Shown here: positions 40,436 to 49,142 of the stretch, piece after piece | Position numbering within the stretch: the stretch's first letter is position 1 | How the letters are laid out: every line of letters starts with the position of its first letter | Notes under the pieces: generated by a model | Database searches by the model: none | Seen by the model: the letters and a program-made list of their open reading frames with translations, nothing else | Told to the model about the DNA's origin: nothing | Made by a program: the position numbers and the translations under genes | Origin: Pseudidiomarina woesei | GTDB lineage: Bacteria; Pseudomonadota; Gammaproteobacteria; Enterobacterales; Alteromonadaceae | DNA length: 64,000 bases | Assembly: GCF_001418345.1 (NCBI RefSeq) | Contig: NZ_LIPW01000002.1 | Span: 303,377 to 367,376, forward strand | Reading direction: 5' to 3'

Positions 40436-40734
40436 AGCCAAGTATCGAGATCATGGCCACCTAGAATGGCCATGATCTCGACACTGAATGAATTCTCGCC
40501 TGATTCGTTGATACGATAATAAATGCTATCAACGCCACATACGCTGCGACGATAGCCTTGTCTAATGTGACTTACTGTGGGATAGCTTAAAGGATTTTGA
40601 GCGATACGTTCGAAGGCTTCGAAAAATTGGTAGAAATAGACATCTGCGGCGTGTTCACCAAAAATATGGTAACCGTAAGAATAAATTCGTTGCAGGTCGG
40701 CTTTGGCTGCATGAGATAGCTTATACGAAGCCAC
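40432..40734 (-). CDS. ParE/RelE-family toxin
   Basis: A 100-residue protein of the ParE/RelE superfamily. The N-terminal YKLSHAAKADLQRIYSYGYHIFGEHAAD and the later PLSYPTVSHIRQGYRRSVCG with IYYRI are family features. ParE members poison gyrase and RelE members cut mRNA; the sequence alone favours the ParE branch. It follows the antitoxin by 3 bases, as in a standard type II module. Its last codons contain a perfect hairpin and overlap prpF by 4 bases. Confidence 0.85.
   Translation of the reverse strand: MASYKLSHAAKADLQRIYSYGYHIFGEHAADVYFYQFFEAFERIAQNPLSYPTVSHIRQGYRRSVCGVDSIYYRINESGENSFSVEIMAILGGHDLDTWL
40445..40481. terminator. Perfect inverted repeat at the prpF / toxin junction
   Basis: A perfect 15-bp stem (TCGAGATCATGGCCA with TGGCCATGATCTCGA) and a 7-base loop. 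It begins 10 bases after the prpF stop and lies inside the 3' coding end of the minus-strand toxin gene. No T tract follows, so it may be a weak or Rho-assisted terminator or an RNA-stabilising structure. Confidence 0.55.
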
Positions 40735-40737
40735 CGG

Positions 40738-40968
40738 CTATTTTCTCAGACTTTCTTTAAACTCATGTAAAATCTGTTCAGCTGACTGATCTGTAAAGCC
40801 GCTATATTCAGCCGCTTGAAGCTTTTCATTGAGCATTTCTGCACGGCGCGCGCGGCGGATTAAATCGTTTATTAATTCACTCTTACTTGCATATTCACCT
40901 GTCACCTCAACGTGCTCACGCAGCCATAAGTCATTTTGTTCAGTCAGTGTAATACTTTGTCGGGTCAT
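40738..40968 (-). CDS. ParD-like type II antitoxin
   Basis: A 76-residue CopG/ribbon-helix-helix protein. The N-terminal ribbon SITLTEQNDLWLREHVEVTG is followed by a helical hinge (SKSELINDLIRRARRAE) and a C-terminal toxin-binding region. It precedes the toxin gene, and a perfect palindrome lies just upstream, consistent with autorepression by the antitoxin-toxin complex. Confidence 0.85.
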   Translation of the reverse strand: MTRQSITLTEQNDLWLREHVEVTGEYASKSELINDLIRRARRAEMLNEKLQAAEYSGFTDQSAEQILHEFKESLRK

Positions 40969-41009
40969 GTTTGATGTCCTTAGGTGTTGGTCTGTCGTAT
41001 TGGCACTAT

Positions 41010-41027
41010 TGGTGTAATATTACACCA
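41010..41027. promoter_or_regulatory. Putative ParD operator palindrome
   Basis: A perfect 18-bp palindrome TGGTGTAATATTACACCA lies about 40 bases upstream of the antitoxin ATG on the minus strand. Type II modules are usually autorepressed at such sites. The 120-base gap to rluF holds nothing else that I can assign. Confidence 0.6.
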
Positions 41028-41164
41028 TTAAATTAATTTAAGAATAATCTAGCCCCAGAAAAAAGCCACCTCATAAAGTCGTCTTTTCGGTCATACTTAG
41101 GCGTACATTCTGATAAACTTACCCTATTAACGTAAGCAAATTGATTGAAGGTACTTTCAAACCG

Positions 41165-42085
41165 ATGCAGCCAAATCAACCTCAGCAACGAGATGCCGTG
41201 CGTCTGAACAAGTTTATTAGTGAAAGCGGTATGTGCTCGCGCCGCGAGGCCGATCGCTATATTGAGCAAGGGCAGGTCACCTTAAATGGGCGTAAAGCTG
41301 TGGTAGGCGACAAAGTAGGGCCAACCGACGAAGTGCGGGTAAATGGCCGCTTAGTGGCTGCGCAAAACAAAGAAAAATTCGTGTTCATTGCGTTAAATAA
41401 ACCGGTGGGGGTGGTGAGTACCACCGACTCAGCCGAGCGCAATAACATTCAGAAATTTGTCGGCCACAAAGAGCGCATTTTTCCCATCGGTCGCTTGGAC
41501 AAAGACTCTCAGGGGCTGATTTTCTTAACCAGCAACGGCGACTTGGTGAACAAAATTTTGCGTGCCGGCAACAAACACGAAAAAGAGTACGTGGTGACCG
41601 TGCATCGGCCTATAACCCCTGATTTTATCAAAGGTATGGCCAACGGCGTGCCTATTTTAGGCACCATGACCAAACGCTGTAAAGTGCAGCAGCTATCGAC
41701 GTTTGTGTTTCGGCTAACACTCATTGAAGGCATGAACCGACAAATTCGCCGCATGTGTGAGCATTTTGGCTATGAAGTACGCAAGCTTGAGCGTACGCGC
41801 ATTATGAATGTTCGTTTAGGTGCGCTGCAGGTGGGCCAATGGCGAAATTTAACCGAGCGCGAACTGGCCGACATTATGGCCTCTATTGCCGATTCGACCG
41901 GTTTAGCGCCAGAAGGGCATAAAAGCAAACGGCCGAAATATAAGAAGCCTGCCGACGGTACAGCACAACCTGCCAAACGCACTCACAGTAACCAAGGAAA
42001 ATCGCCATGGGCCAAGGCGAGTCGGGGAAAATCACCGAACAAGCCGGCAGCAAAGTCTGACAAAAAGGGCTGGCCATATGAATAA
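41165..42085 (+). CDS. rluF: 23S rRNA pseudouridine synthase RluF-like
   Basis: A 306-residue enzyme of the RsuA/RluB/E/F group. An S4 RNA-binding domain ([22 protein letters not shown], from about residue 12) is followed by the catalytic domain with the conserved [19 protein letters not shown], where Asp near residue 115 is the nucleophile. RluF-type specificity is for position 2604 of 23S rRNA. The C-terminal 50 residues are Lys-rich and disordered. The ATG at 41165 is preferred over an upstream TTG. It overlaps the SEC-C gene by 8 bases. Confidence 0.85.
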   Translation: MQPNQPQQRDAVRLNKFISESGMCSRREADRYIEQGQVTLNGRKAVVGDKVGPTDEVRVNGRLVAAQNKEKFVFIALNKPVGVVSTTDSAERNNIQKFVGHKERIFPIGRLDKDSQGLIFLTSNGDLVNKILRAGNKHEKEYVVTVHRPITPDFIKGMANGVPILGTMTKRCKVQQLSTFVFRLTLIEGMNRQIRRMCEHFGYEVRKLERTRIMNVRLGALQVGQWRNLTERELADIMASIADSTGLAPEGHKSKRPKYKKPADGTAQPAKRTHSNQGKSPWAKASRGKSPNKPAAKSDKKGWPYE

Positions 42086-42464
42086 GCCAGTGAGTAAAAA
42101 GTGCCCTTGCGGGGGCGGCAAATACGCCAAATGTTGTGAGCCGTTTCACCTCAGCACGAAGCTACCGCGCACCCCGGAAGAACTCATGCGCTCGCGTTAT
42201 AGTGCTTATGCCCGCGGGTTAGCCGATTACGTGCGCAGCAGCTGGCACCCAAGTACTTTGCCTGAAGGCTTAACGCTAGATGACAACCCGCAGTGGTTAC
42301 AACTACAAATAATTGCCACGGGAACCCACGGTAACCGTGGCTACGTGCACTTTAAAGCCTATTTTCAGGTTGACGATGATATTGGCGTGATGGAAGAACA
42401 GTCGCATTTTGTGCGCGAGCAGGGCCGTTGGTATTACCTAGAAGGCGAGGTGGTCGATGCATAA
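42078..42464 (+). CDS. YchJ-family (SEC-C, UPF0225) protein
   Basis: A 128-residue protein with an N-terminal zinc-binding SEC-C motif [15 protein letters not shown] near residue 8, as found at the C-terminus of SecA. The YchJ-type core [21 protein letters not shown] (split by position) and [15 protein letters not shown] are present. Function unknown. Its ATG overlaps the end of rluF by 8 bases. Confidence 0.8.
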   Translation: MNKPVSKKCPCGGGKYAKCCEPFHLSTKLPRTPEELMRSRYSAYARGLADYVRSSWHPSTLPEGLTLDDNPQWLQLQIIATGTHGNRGYVHFKAYFQVDDDIGVMEEQSHFVREQGRWYYLEGEVVDA

Positions 42465-42501
42465 CTCATCGACCACATTTTTGAGGTGCTTTTTGGCGTA
42501 G

Positions 42502-42876
42502 TTACTTGACGTACATAGCGCGGCCATCATTTAAGTAAATCAGGCCCTTTACAGCACGGTAAATCCACCACACAACGGCCGCAAGCAGTACCAAAAAGCC
42601 CACCATGACAAATGACAAAATCAAGCCGATGACTGACCACAGTAAACTGAACCAAAAGGTACGAATTTGCCAGCGGAAGTGCGACTCCAGCATAGTGCCA
42701 CGCACTTCGCCGAGTTTAATGTAGTTCATGACAATACCGACAATGGCGGTAATACCGATAACTAACGATACCAACTGCAAAATATAAACAATTTGCGTGA
42801 ACTGTTTGTTTTCCGCAAATCGCATAGCAGCGGCTTGGTCGGCTTGTTCTCGGCCTTGAATGATAGTGTCGGACAT
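42502..42876 (-). CDS. DUF4870-like small membrane protein
   Basis: A 124-residue protein with three or four helices. An N-terminal soluble stretch (MSDTIIQGREQADQAAAMRF) precedes LVSLVIGITAIVGIVMNYIK, and two further helices are near residues 70-105. The sequence near GEVRGTMLESHFRWQIRTFW resembles DUF4870-type proteins. Function unknown. It is transcribed toward the SEC-C gene. Confidence 0.6.
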   Translation of the reverse strand: MSDTIIQGREQADQAAAMRFAENKQFTQIVYILQLVSLVIGITAIVGIVMNYIKLGEVRGTMLESHFRWQIRTFWFSLLWSVIGLILSFVMVGFLVLLAAVVWWIYRAVKGLIYLNDGRAMYVK

Positions 42877-42970
42877 GTTCCTTGTTCCTTATAGTTATGA
42901 ATAGCTGTTATGAATAGTTTTGATATTACTGTCTAACTTTTCTACCACAACCTGATAAAAACACAAATTT

Positions 42971-44440
42971 TTAAGTGCCACAAAAAGTCGTTGTTACCTG
43001 CTCACTTGGTTTCGCTGGCTGCATAAACTCGGCAAACTCTTGGCGCTCTTCAAAAGGTTGTTGCAAGGCTTGTACGAATCGGTTGAAAGGGCGCAAGTTG
43101 CCGCTATTCTGCGCCGCTTGAATGACTTCTTCAAGGCGGTGATTACGAGGAATGACCGCAGGGTTCACTTGGTTCATGGCTTGTTTTACGACGGTTAGTT
43201 TGGAGTCGTTGTGGCTAGCTAGCCAGTCTTGATACCAGTTTTTCGCACTGGTTGTGTCCTGGCTAAATAATTCAATGAAGCGGCTTGAATCTGTATCACC
43301 GAGGTAACGAAAAGCCAGGGTGAAATCCACCTGTTGTTGCTGCATCAAATGCAATAAGCGCTCTAGTAACTGCTGTGTAACTGGCTCTGAAGCTTTATGC
43401 CCATGGCCAATTTTGGTAGCCATGGCTTGTTCGTAGTAACCGTGGTAAACACTTTCAAATCCTTCAATAGCAGCAGTCGCCACTTGAATAGCTTGCTCGG
43501 TGTCGTTGTCGGTTTCGGTTAACAAGGGCAGCAAAGTTTCGGCGTAGCGGGCTAAGTTCCACATAGCAATAGGCGGCTGGTTTTGATACGCATAACGGCC
43601 GCGGCGATCAATATAACTGAATTTTTGCGCCGGATTGTAGGCTTCCATGAAGGCACAAGGGCCGTAATCAATGGTTTCACCGCTTAAAGTCATATTATCG
43701 GTGTTCATGACGCCATGAATAAAGCCAACACTCATCCACTTAGCAATAAGTTGTGCTTGTTTATCAATCACTTGATTTAATAAATCAAGGTATGGGTTTG
43801 CGGCCTCAGCAGCACTTGGGTAATGGCGTTGAATAACATAGTCGGCGAATTGCTTGAGCAAATCATAGCGCTTCAAACCCAGCACATACTGCGCCGTTCC
43901 CACCCGTAAATGGCTGCTTGCCACTCGGGTTAAAATGGCGCCTGGCTGCGCGCTTTCACGTTGTACGACTTCGCCAGTGGCAACAGCTGCTAAGGCGCGC
44001 GTGGTGGGTATATTGAGCGCATGCATGGCTTCGCTAACAAGGTATTCGCGCAGCACAGGGCCAATGGCCGAGCGACCATCGCCGCCGCGCGAATAGGGCG
44101 TTCGGCCTGCACCTTTAAGCTGAATGTCGAAGCGCTGCTGATTCGCGTTTACAACCTCGGTAAGTAGCAGGGCGCGGCCATCGCCTAGTTGTGGCACAAA
44201 GTTTGCGAACTGATGCCCAGCGTATGCAAGCGCATGGGGCTGGGCCCAGTCGGGTAGTTGGTTGCCCGCATAAAGCTGCAAGCCTTGTTCGGTTGCGTGG
44301 TAGGCGCTTGGAATTTCAAGCTGGTTGGCTAACGCTTGGTTAAATGCAATCCATTGCGGCTCTGCCACCGGGCTTGGTGCGCACGGGCTAGCAAGCAATG
44401 GTGACAGTTTGGTGTAGCTTTGTTCCGGCTGAAATAGCAT
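42971..44440 (-). CDS. selO: SelO/YdiU protein adenylyltransferase (AMPylase)
   Basis: A 489-residue pseudokinase-fold enzyme that transfers AMP to Ser, Thr or Tyr of redox-linked proteins. Conserved features: AYAGHQFANFVPQLGDGRALLL near residue 72 (split by position), FDIQLKGAGRTPYSRGGDGR near 104, VNTDNMTL-type segment seen here as GVMNTDNMTLSGETIDYGPC near 245, and the C-terminal end QPFEERQEFAEFMQP. The ATG follows the stop of the previous gene with no gap (TAAATG). The C-terminus ends in CGT, and a Cys-based redox switch is known in E. coli YdiU. Confidence 0.9.
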   Translation of the reverse strand: MLFQPEQSYTKLSPLLASPCAPSPVAEPQWIAFNQALANQLEIPSAYHATEQGLQLYAGNQLPDWAQPHALAYAGHQFANFVPQLGDGRALLLTEVVNANQQRFDIQLKGAGRTPYSRGGDGRSAIGPVLREYLVSEAMHALNIPTTRALAAVATGEVVQRESAQPGAILTRVASSHLRVGTAQYVLGLKRYDLLKQFADYVIQRHYPSAAEAANPYLDLLNQVIDKQAQLIAKWMSVGFIHGVMNTDNMTLSGETIDYGPCAFMEAYNPAQKFSYIDRRGRYAYQNQPPIAMWNLARYAETLLPLLTETDNDTEQAIQVATAAIEGFESVYHGYYEQAMATKIGHGHKASEPVTQQLLERLLHLMQQQQVDFTLAFRYLGDTDSSRFIELFSQDTTSAKNWYQDWLASHNDSKLTVVKQAMNQVNPAVIPRNHRLEEVIQAAQNSGNLRPFNRFVQALQQPFEERQEFAEFMQPAKPSEQVTTTFCGT

Positions 44441-45145
44441 TTATTGGTTGTTACCTTGTTGGTTGTTGTCGCTCTTGATTTCGCTCTTGATTTCGTTAAA
44501 GCCGCGCTTAAATTGCTCGGTAATATCGAAATATAAAATAACAGGGGATTCTTCAGGAATACCTTCGCCGTGCACAGTCATTGCGTCAAATACACGGCCT
44601 TCGCGCTCTTGCAGGCCTTGCTCGGTGGCCGTCAGCCCCATTACGCCCAAAAACATGTATAACTCTGGGGTACTTAGCGTGGTAAATGCTGACTCGGGTG
44701 ACAGCCCGTTTTTGTCTGCCACAATGGCATCAATGATTTGCTCAGTGAGAATGCCGTGAAACTCAGCTTGTTCACTATTGCCAAGCTCACTATTGCATGC
44801 ATAAGCCGTGTAATGGCCAATTAAAGAAACGTAAGAGTAATCTAGCAGGCGTTTCGACAGCTCAAGACATTGCTGCCAATTTTGGGAATCGAAAGCGGCG
44901 CTTAAGCTACTTTGCAACCCCACTTCAGGGCCATCGTAAGGTTTGTAAGCTGAACTTGCTATAAACGCGTTACGAGCGGCAACAACCACCGCTTTCATGG
45001 ACATGCCAGACTGCATGTTTTTTGCATGTTGCTGATATTCCGCAAGCGCTTGAGCTTGCTTTTCCGAGTCGCTTGAAGCCCACGAATTACTGGTAACTAG
45101 TACTGCTGCGACGGCAATTAATAAAAGATAACTGTGCAATTTCAT
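44441..45145 (-). CDS. Periplasmic protein of unknown function, selO partner
   Basis: A 234-residue protein with a signal peptide ending near residue 24 (NSWA-SSDSEK), so periplasmic. It is mostly helical with an acidic C-terminus (QFKRGFNEIKSEIKSDNNQQ). A segment near residues 175-205 (GLQEREGRVFDAMTVHGEG) may be a domain, but no family is recognised with certainty. It ends one base before selO. DUF2798 and this gene may share a promoter with selO. Confidence 0.6.
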   Translation of the reverse strand: MKLHSYLLLIAVAAVLVTSNSWASSDSEKQAQALAEYQQHAKNMQSGMSMKAVVVAARNAFIASSAYKPYDGPEVGLQSSLSAAFDSQNWQQCLELSKRLLDYSYVSLIGHYTAYACNSELGNSEQAEFHGILTEQIIDAIVADKNGLSPESAFTTLSTPELYMFLGVMGLTATEQGLQEREGRVFDAMTVHGEGIPEESPVILYFDITEQFKRGFNEIKSEIKSDNNQQGNNQ

Positions 45146-45162
45146 AGGCTTATTTCCTTAAG

Positions 45163-45378
45163 CTAAAGTTTTTTTGAAATGCGTTCGCTTAATTCACGAA
45201 TACGCTGTGCGCCGAAAAACATTAACACACCAGCAATTGGCCAGGCGATATAAAAAGCTGTCCACCAACGCGCCCAAAATCCGGCATCGAACCCTGTATT
45301 AATATAGGTGATTAAACAGGTCATGAGTAATGCCATATAACAGCTCATTAATACTGGGAAAACTAGCTTTTTGACCAC
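45163..45378 (-). CDS. DUF2798 small membrane protein
   Basis: A 71-residue protein with two helices (about residues 5-25 and 36-56) separated by NTGFDAGFWARWWTAFYIAWP, the pattern of DUF2798. Function unknown. It is divergent from ompW, with an FNR box between them, and upstream of the periplasmic protein gene by 17 bases. Confidence 0.7.
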   Translation of the reverse strand: MVKKLVFPVLMSCYMALLMTCLITYINTGFDAGFWARWWTAFYIAWPIAGVLMFFGAQRIRELSERISKKL

Positions 45379-45445
45379 GAATATACTCCTTAAGTGGTAG
45401 TTGCGGACGTGAATAATACCCCTGATTTTTCTGTGTATTTATTTA

Positions 45446-45459
45446 TTGATCACGATCAA
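45446..45459. promoter_or_regulatory. FNR/Anr box upstream of ompW
   Basis: TTGAT-CACG-ATCAA matches the FNR consensus TTGAT-N4-ATCAA exactly. A -10 TAAAAT lies at 45481-45486, placing the box centre about 41 bases before the expected start site, the class II activator position. ompW is known to be FNR-dependent in other bacteria. The 134-base divergent gap holds no gene. Confidence 0.85.
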
Positions 45460-45512
45460 CTTATTTCCTGGGTTAGCCCTTAAAATGGCGGCAACTAACG
45501 AAGGAGAGTTGT

Positions 45513-46208
45513 ATGAAAAAGTCAATAATTGCTTGTAGTTTACTCGCTTTAGGTGCAGCAGTGCCAGCTTATGCCGAAGTTTCAGTGAATGTTGGTGCTA
45601 TTGGCGTAATGCCTAATGACAGCAGCGGTTCTTTGCCTGTTATTGAGGCTGTTGCAGGCGCGCCGGCAGGTAGCATGGGCGTAAGCGTTAATAGCAATAC
45701 GCAGTTAGGTTTAACCATTGACTATAAAATTGACGATAATTGGACCCTAGAACTCATTGCCGCCACGCCGTTTAGCCATGATATTCACGGCACTGGCGCT
45801 ATTGCTGGTTTGAAAGTGGGTAGCACCAAGCATTTGCCACCAACTTTAGTTGCGCAATACCATTTTGATGTTGGCTCTGACGCTTTTAAGCCGTTCGTCG
45901 GCTTAGGTTTAAACTACACCACATTTTTTGAAGACAAAGTTGCACCAGAGTTGGCGGGTACCTTAGGCGCATTGGGCGTGATAACCGCCAACGATACGGT
46001 TGATTTAGCTTTGTCGGACAGCTTCGGTTACGCCGTTCAAGCTGGTTTCAACTACAAATTAACCGAAAAGTGGGGCGTTCACTTCATGGTTAGCCGCATG
46101 GACATCGACACCACCGCCGACGTGCGCATTAATGGCGTAACTGCTGAGTCTGTTGACGTTGAAATTGACCCGACAGTAGCTATGTTGGGCGTGCGCTACA
46201 ACTTTTAA
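45513..46208 (+). CDS. ompW: OmpW-family outer-membrane beta-barrel
   Basis: A 231-residue small outer-membrane protein with a signal peptide ending near residue 22 (AYAEVSVNVGAIGVMP). The eight-stranded barrel is suggested by alternating strands, the OmpW segment PLPPTLVAQYHF seen here as LPPTLVAQYHFDVGSDAFKP, and the C-terminal FDxxVAMLGVRYNF ending in an aromatic residue, the BAM signal. OmpW forms a narrow hydrophobic channel. The ATG follows AAGGAGAG. A palindromic repeat lies 3 bases after the stop. Confidence 0.9.
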   Translation: MKKSIIACSLLALGAAVPAYAEVSVNVGAIGVMPNDSSGSLPVIEAVAGAPAGSMGVSVNSNTQLGLTIDYKIDDNWTLELIAATPFSHDIHGTGAIAGLKVGSTKHLPPTLVAQYHFDVGSDAFKPFVGLGLNYTTFFEDKVAPELAGTLGALGVITANDTVDLALSDSFGYAVQAGFNYKLTEKWGVHFMVSRMDIDTTADVRINGVTAESVDVEIDPTVAMLGVRYNF

Positions 46209-46210
46209 GA

Positions 46211-46280
46211 AGAGGGGGCGGCCCCCGCTATAGAGCGGGGGGCGGACCAGGGTGCGGACCAGGGTCTGCACCCCTCTCTT
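46211..46280. repeat. GC-rich palindromic element, copy 1
   Basis: Starts AGAGGGGGCGG and ends GGTCTGCACCCCTCTCTT. The outer arms pair; the interior contains GCCCCC..CGGGGGG and two GGACCAGGG-type units. It follows the ompW stop directly. The right arm is the same as in the other five copies. Confidence 0.85.
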
Positions 46281-46334
46281 GTTTTACGCTGGGAACTTTT
46301 CCCGCAAACCGCGCTACACCGTTTCAGCATCACT

Positions 46335-46351
46335 GTTAAGCTTCTCTTAAG
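46335..46351. promoter_or_regulatory. PmrA/ColR-like box upstream of the thermostable-hemolysin operon
   Basis: GTTAAG-CTTCT-CTTAAG fits the direct-repeat (C/T)TTAAG-N5-(C/T)TTAAG pattern bound by PmrA, QseB and ColR-type response regulators. A possible -10 TAAAGT lies exactly 10 bases downstream (46362-46367), with no recognisable -35, as expected for an activated promoter. The operon encodes an OmpR-family regulator, so this is a candidate autoregulatory site. Confidence 0.6.
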
Positions 46352-46414
46352 TTTTCCCACCTAAAGTAACAGGCAACACTAACGAAACCGCACGTTAGCT
46401 ACGGAGCCTGAACT

Positions 46415-46987
46415 ATGTCGTACCAACTTATTGACTTTAATCATCCGCAACGGCAAGCCGTTGAACGCTTTATTTGTGAGCGCTATTGGGTGCATTTTAA
46501 TGCCTGCCTAAACCACCTGCCGCAGCGCTTAATTGCCGTTTTTGAAGGTACACAAATTGTGGCTGCCTGTGGCATGCAACTGGCCGAAGAGGGCCCACTG
46601 TTTTCTGAGTACTACCTAAGCAAACCGCTAGAACAACGGCGCCAAAAGCTCGCTGAAGTAGGTTCCATGGCGGTGCTTAGCGGTAACTACTTACAGCCGT
46701 TATTTGTGGCAATTCACCAAGCGGCCCATGATCTTCAGCGCCAATATTTACTGTTTACGGTAACCCGCTTTTTGCAGCTTAAGCTCAAGCGCCTTGGCAT
46801 TCAGGCGCAAACGCTTGCACCAGCGTATGAACAGGCGCTGCCAGAAACACTGCAAAACCTATGGGGTAACTATTATCAGCAACAGCCCCAAGTGTTCATG
46901 GCCGCGGTTCAACAGCGGTGGGGGCGCACGCCAGGCGCACACGTGCCCAGCCAAACCGTACCTAACCAAGCCAAGGTGGCCATATGA
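46415..46987 (+). CDS. Thermostable-hemolysin family (GNAT-like) protein
   Basis: A 190-residue protein of the family named after the Vibrio thermostable hemolysin (delta-VPH). The sequence has GNAT/LuxI-like acyltransferase features: IVAACGMQLAEEGPLFSEYY near residue 50, then EVGSMAVLSGNYLQPLFVAI near 84 and LLFTVTRFLQLKLKRLGI near 112. The hemolysin name is historical; context here suggests a biosynthetic acyl transfer role. No signal peptide. It is the first gene of an operon, 4 bases overlapped (ATGA) with the AMP-dependent ligase gene. Confidence 0.75.
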   Translation: MSYQLIDFNHPQRQAVERFICERYWVHFNACLNHLPQRLIAVFEGTQIVAACGMQLAEEGPLFSEYYLSKPLEQRRQKLAEVGSMAVLSGNYLQPLFVAIHQAAHDLQRQYLLFTVTRFLQLKLKRLGIQAQTLAPAYEQALPETLQNLWGNYYQQQPQVFMAAVQQRWGRTPGAHVPSQTVPNQAKVAI

Positions 46988-48432
46988 ACCATATTCTGTA
47001 CCAGCGGTTGCAGCGCCATGCGCAGCAACAACCCAACGCCACCGCGTTACGCGATCCACATGGCTGTTTAACTTATCAACAGTTGTTGGCAGCCGTAAAC
47101 GAGCGCATGACAATGCTGACAAATAGTGGATTACAGCGCGTTGCACTTCACCAAGCCAATAGCATTCAGTGGGTGATTAACGACTTAGCTTTACTATTCA
47201 ACAACATGGTGTGTATTCCGGTGCCGCCGTTTTTTACTGCCGAGCAGCAACGAAAGCTTTTGGCCGACAGTGGCGCAGAAGTTGTTTTAACTAACCTGCA
47301 AAACGTACCGCAATGGCAAGCGTTAGCGCCCAATAGCCTTCCGGAGTTACCACAGGGCACCGTAAAAATCACCTATACATCAGGCAGTACAGGCCAGCCC
47401 AAGGGAGTTTGCCTAAGCGCCGAAAATATCGTTAAAACCGTGACAGCACTTGACGATCGGTTGGGTCAAATACGCGTGCAACGCCACTTATGCGTCATGC
47501 CCTTGGCGGTGTTGCTAGAGAACATTGCCGGCGTGTATTTGGGGTTGTGGCGCGGCTATGAAATGGTTCTGGCAGATACCGATTTACAGCACGTTGTCGC
47601 GAATTTGCGCCAGTACCAACCTCAAAGTGTGATTGCCACGCCGGGTTTGGTAAGTGCCATTATTCAGGCCACTGAACAAGGCGCGCTTAACGCATCCTCG
47701 TTTGGCGTCATTGCGGTGGGCGGGGCACGCCTATTACCAAGCATTGAACAGCGTGCCGCCGAACTTGAATTACCCTTGTTTCAAGGTTACGGATTATCAG
47801 AGTTTAGCTCGGTAGCGTGCTTTAACGGCCCTGGCAATAAGGCGCCAGTGGGCAGCGTCGGCACCGCGCTAAACCATGCTCAGCTGACCATTGAACATGG
47901 TGAAATTGTGCTGCAAGGCAACACCATGTTGGGCTACGTGCATGACCGCAGCAGTTGGTACCCCAAGCACATTTATACTGGCGACTGGGGCCATATTGAC
48001 CCGCAGGGCTACGTGTTCGTAAACGGCCGCAAAAAGAACACCATAATCACACCCTTTGCTCGCAATGTTGACCCCGAGTGGCTGGAAGCTGAATTAACCA
48101 GCACACCTGAAATTATGCAGGCTGCGGTGTTTGGTGGTGAAGATATGCCCATTACTGCGCTTATTGTTGCTAGTCAATCTGCCAAGAGCGCTGCGCCTGT
48201 CATGAACACCAGCATGCAGCAGCAACTATCAAACGCCATAAACCAAGTAAATTCGCGGCTTCCTGAATATGCTCACATTCGCCGTTGGTTTTCAATTTGC
48301 GAACCCTTTAGCGTCGCAAACCAAATGCTTACCGGAACGGGGCGTAATCGTCGCGACAGCATTGCGAATACTTATGCGCACTTTTTGCCAACCAACAACC
48401 AACCATCACCCGAGCCCAGTGCAACAGCATGA
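46984..48432 (+). CDS. AMP-binding (ANL superfamily) ligase
   Basis: A 482-residue adenylate-forming enzyme that would activate a carboxylic acid as acyl-AMP and possibly acyl-CoA. The P-loop ITYTSGSTGQPKGVCLS is near residue 132, the A5-like region GYGLSEFSSVACF near 265, and the A7-A8 segment YTGDWGHIDPQGYVFVNGRKKN near 330. The C-terminal catalytic Lys region (PVMNTSMQQQ...) is short and less conserved. The substrate is unknown. Adjacent GNAT-like, oxidase and SDR genes suggest it feeds an acyl chain into a small pathway. Confidence 0.85.
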   Translation: MNHILYQRLQRHAQQQPNATALRDPHGCLTYQQLLAAVNERMTMLTNSGLQRVALHQANSIQWVINDLALLFNNMVCIPVPPFFTAEQQRKLLADSGAEVVLTNLQNVPQWQALAPNSLPELPQGTVKITYTSGSTGQPKGVCLSAENIVKTVTALDDRLGQIRVQRHLCVMPLAVLLENIAGVYLGLWRGYEMVLADTDLQHVVANLRQYQPQSVIATPGLVSAIIQATEQGALNASSFGVIAVGGARLLPSIEQRAAELELPLFQGYGLSEFSSVACFNGPGNKAPVGSVGTALNHAQLTIEHGEIVLQGNTMLGYVHDRSSWYPKHIYTGDWGHIDPQGYVFVNGRKKNTIITPFARNVDPEWLEAELTSTPEIMQAAVFGGEDMPITALIVASQSAKSAAPVMNTSMQQQLSNAINQVNSRLPEYAHIRRWFSICEPFSVANQMLTGTGRNRRDSIANTYAHFLPTNNQPSPEPSATA

Positions 48433-48452
48433 GCAACCATGAGGTAATAACC

Positions 48453-49142
48453 ATGAACTTTTTTCAGCAGTTAGTTCACGCAACCCAAGCAGAACAGCAG
48501 TATTTGCTGTCGGCCCCAGTTATCCAAAAAGCACTACAGGGCAATATTAGTTTGCCCCTATACCAAGCGTTTTTGCAGCAAGCCTATCACCATGTCAAAC
48601 ATACCACGCCGCTGTTAATGCGCGCCGGCAGCCGCATTAGCCATGATCATGAATGGCTGCGCAAAGCGATTATTGAATACATTAACGAAGAATATGGCCA
48701 TGAGCAGTGGATACTCAACGATATTGCCGCAACCGGTGCTAGCGCCGAACAGGCCAAACGCGCTGAACCGCATAGCAGCACGGCAGCCATGGTGAGTTTG
48801 GTGTACGGCAACATTGATAACCTACATGCGGCGTCGTTTTTTGGCATGGCGCACGTGCTAGAAGGCACCAGCGTGCAATTAGCGAGCCAAGCGGCGGGTC
48901 AAATTCAAAGCAGCCTGCAGTTGCCGAAAAAGGCCTTTAGCTACCTTAATTCTCACGGCGCGTTAGACCTTGAGCATGTCGCGTTTTTTGAGCAACTTAT
49001 GAACCGCATAGAAGACCCCACCATGCAGCAGGCCATTATTCTCACCGCCAAGCAGGTGTACCGGTTGTACGGCGATATGTTCCGTGCCTTGCCTGAACTC
49101 GCGCAAGCGTTTGCATTACAACCCGAGGTGGCCCATGCCTAA
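48453..49142 (+). CDS. Heme-oxygenase-fold metal oxidase candidate (TenA/PqqC-like)
   Basis: A 229-residue all-helical protein of the heme-oxygenase-like fold that includes iron-containing redox enzymes such as UndA and BesC. Candidate metal ligands are grouped as expected: YINEEYGHEQ (Glu79/80, His83), HVLEG (Glu137) and SHGALDLEH (His168, Asp172, His175). The count suggests a non-heme di-iron site, but this is inferred. The ATG at 48453 follows GAGGTAATAACC; an ATG at 48429 overlapping the ligase stop is an alternative. It overlaps the SDR gene by 8 bases. Confidence 0.7.
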   Translation: MNFFQQLVHATQAEQQYLLSAPVIQKALQGNISLPLYQAFLQQAYHHVKHTTPLLMRAGSRISHDHEWLRKAIIEYINEEYGHEQWILNDIAATGASAEQAKRAEPHSSTAAMVSLVYGNIDNLHAASFFGMAHVLEGTSVQLASQAAGQIQSSLQLPKKAFSYLNSHGALDLEHVAFFEQLMNRIEDPTMQQAIILTAKQVYRLYGDMFRALPELAQAFALQPEVAHA

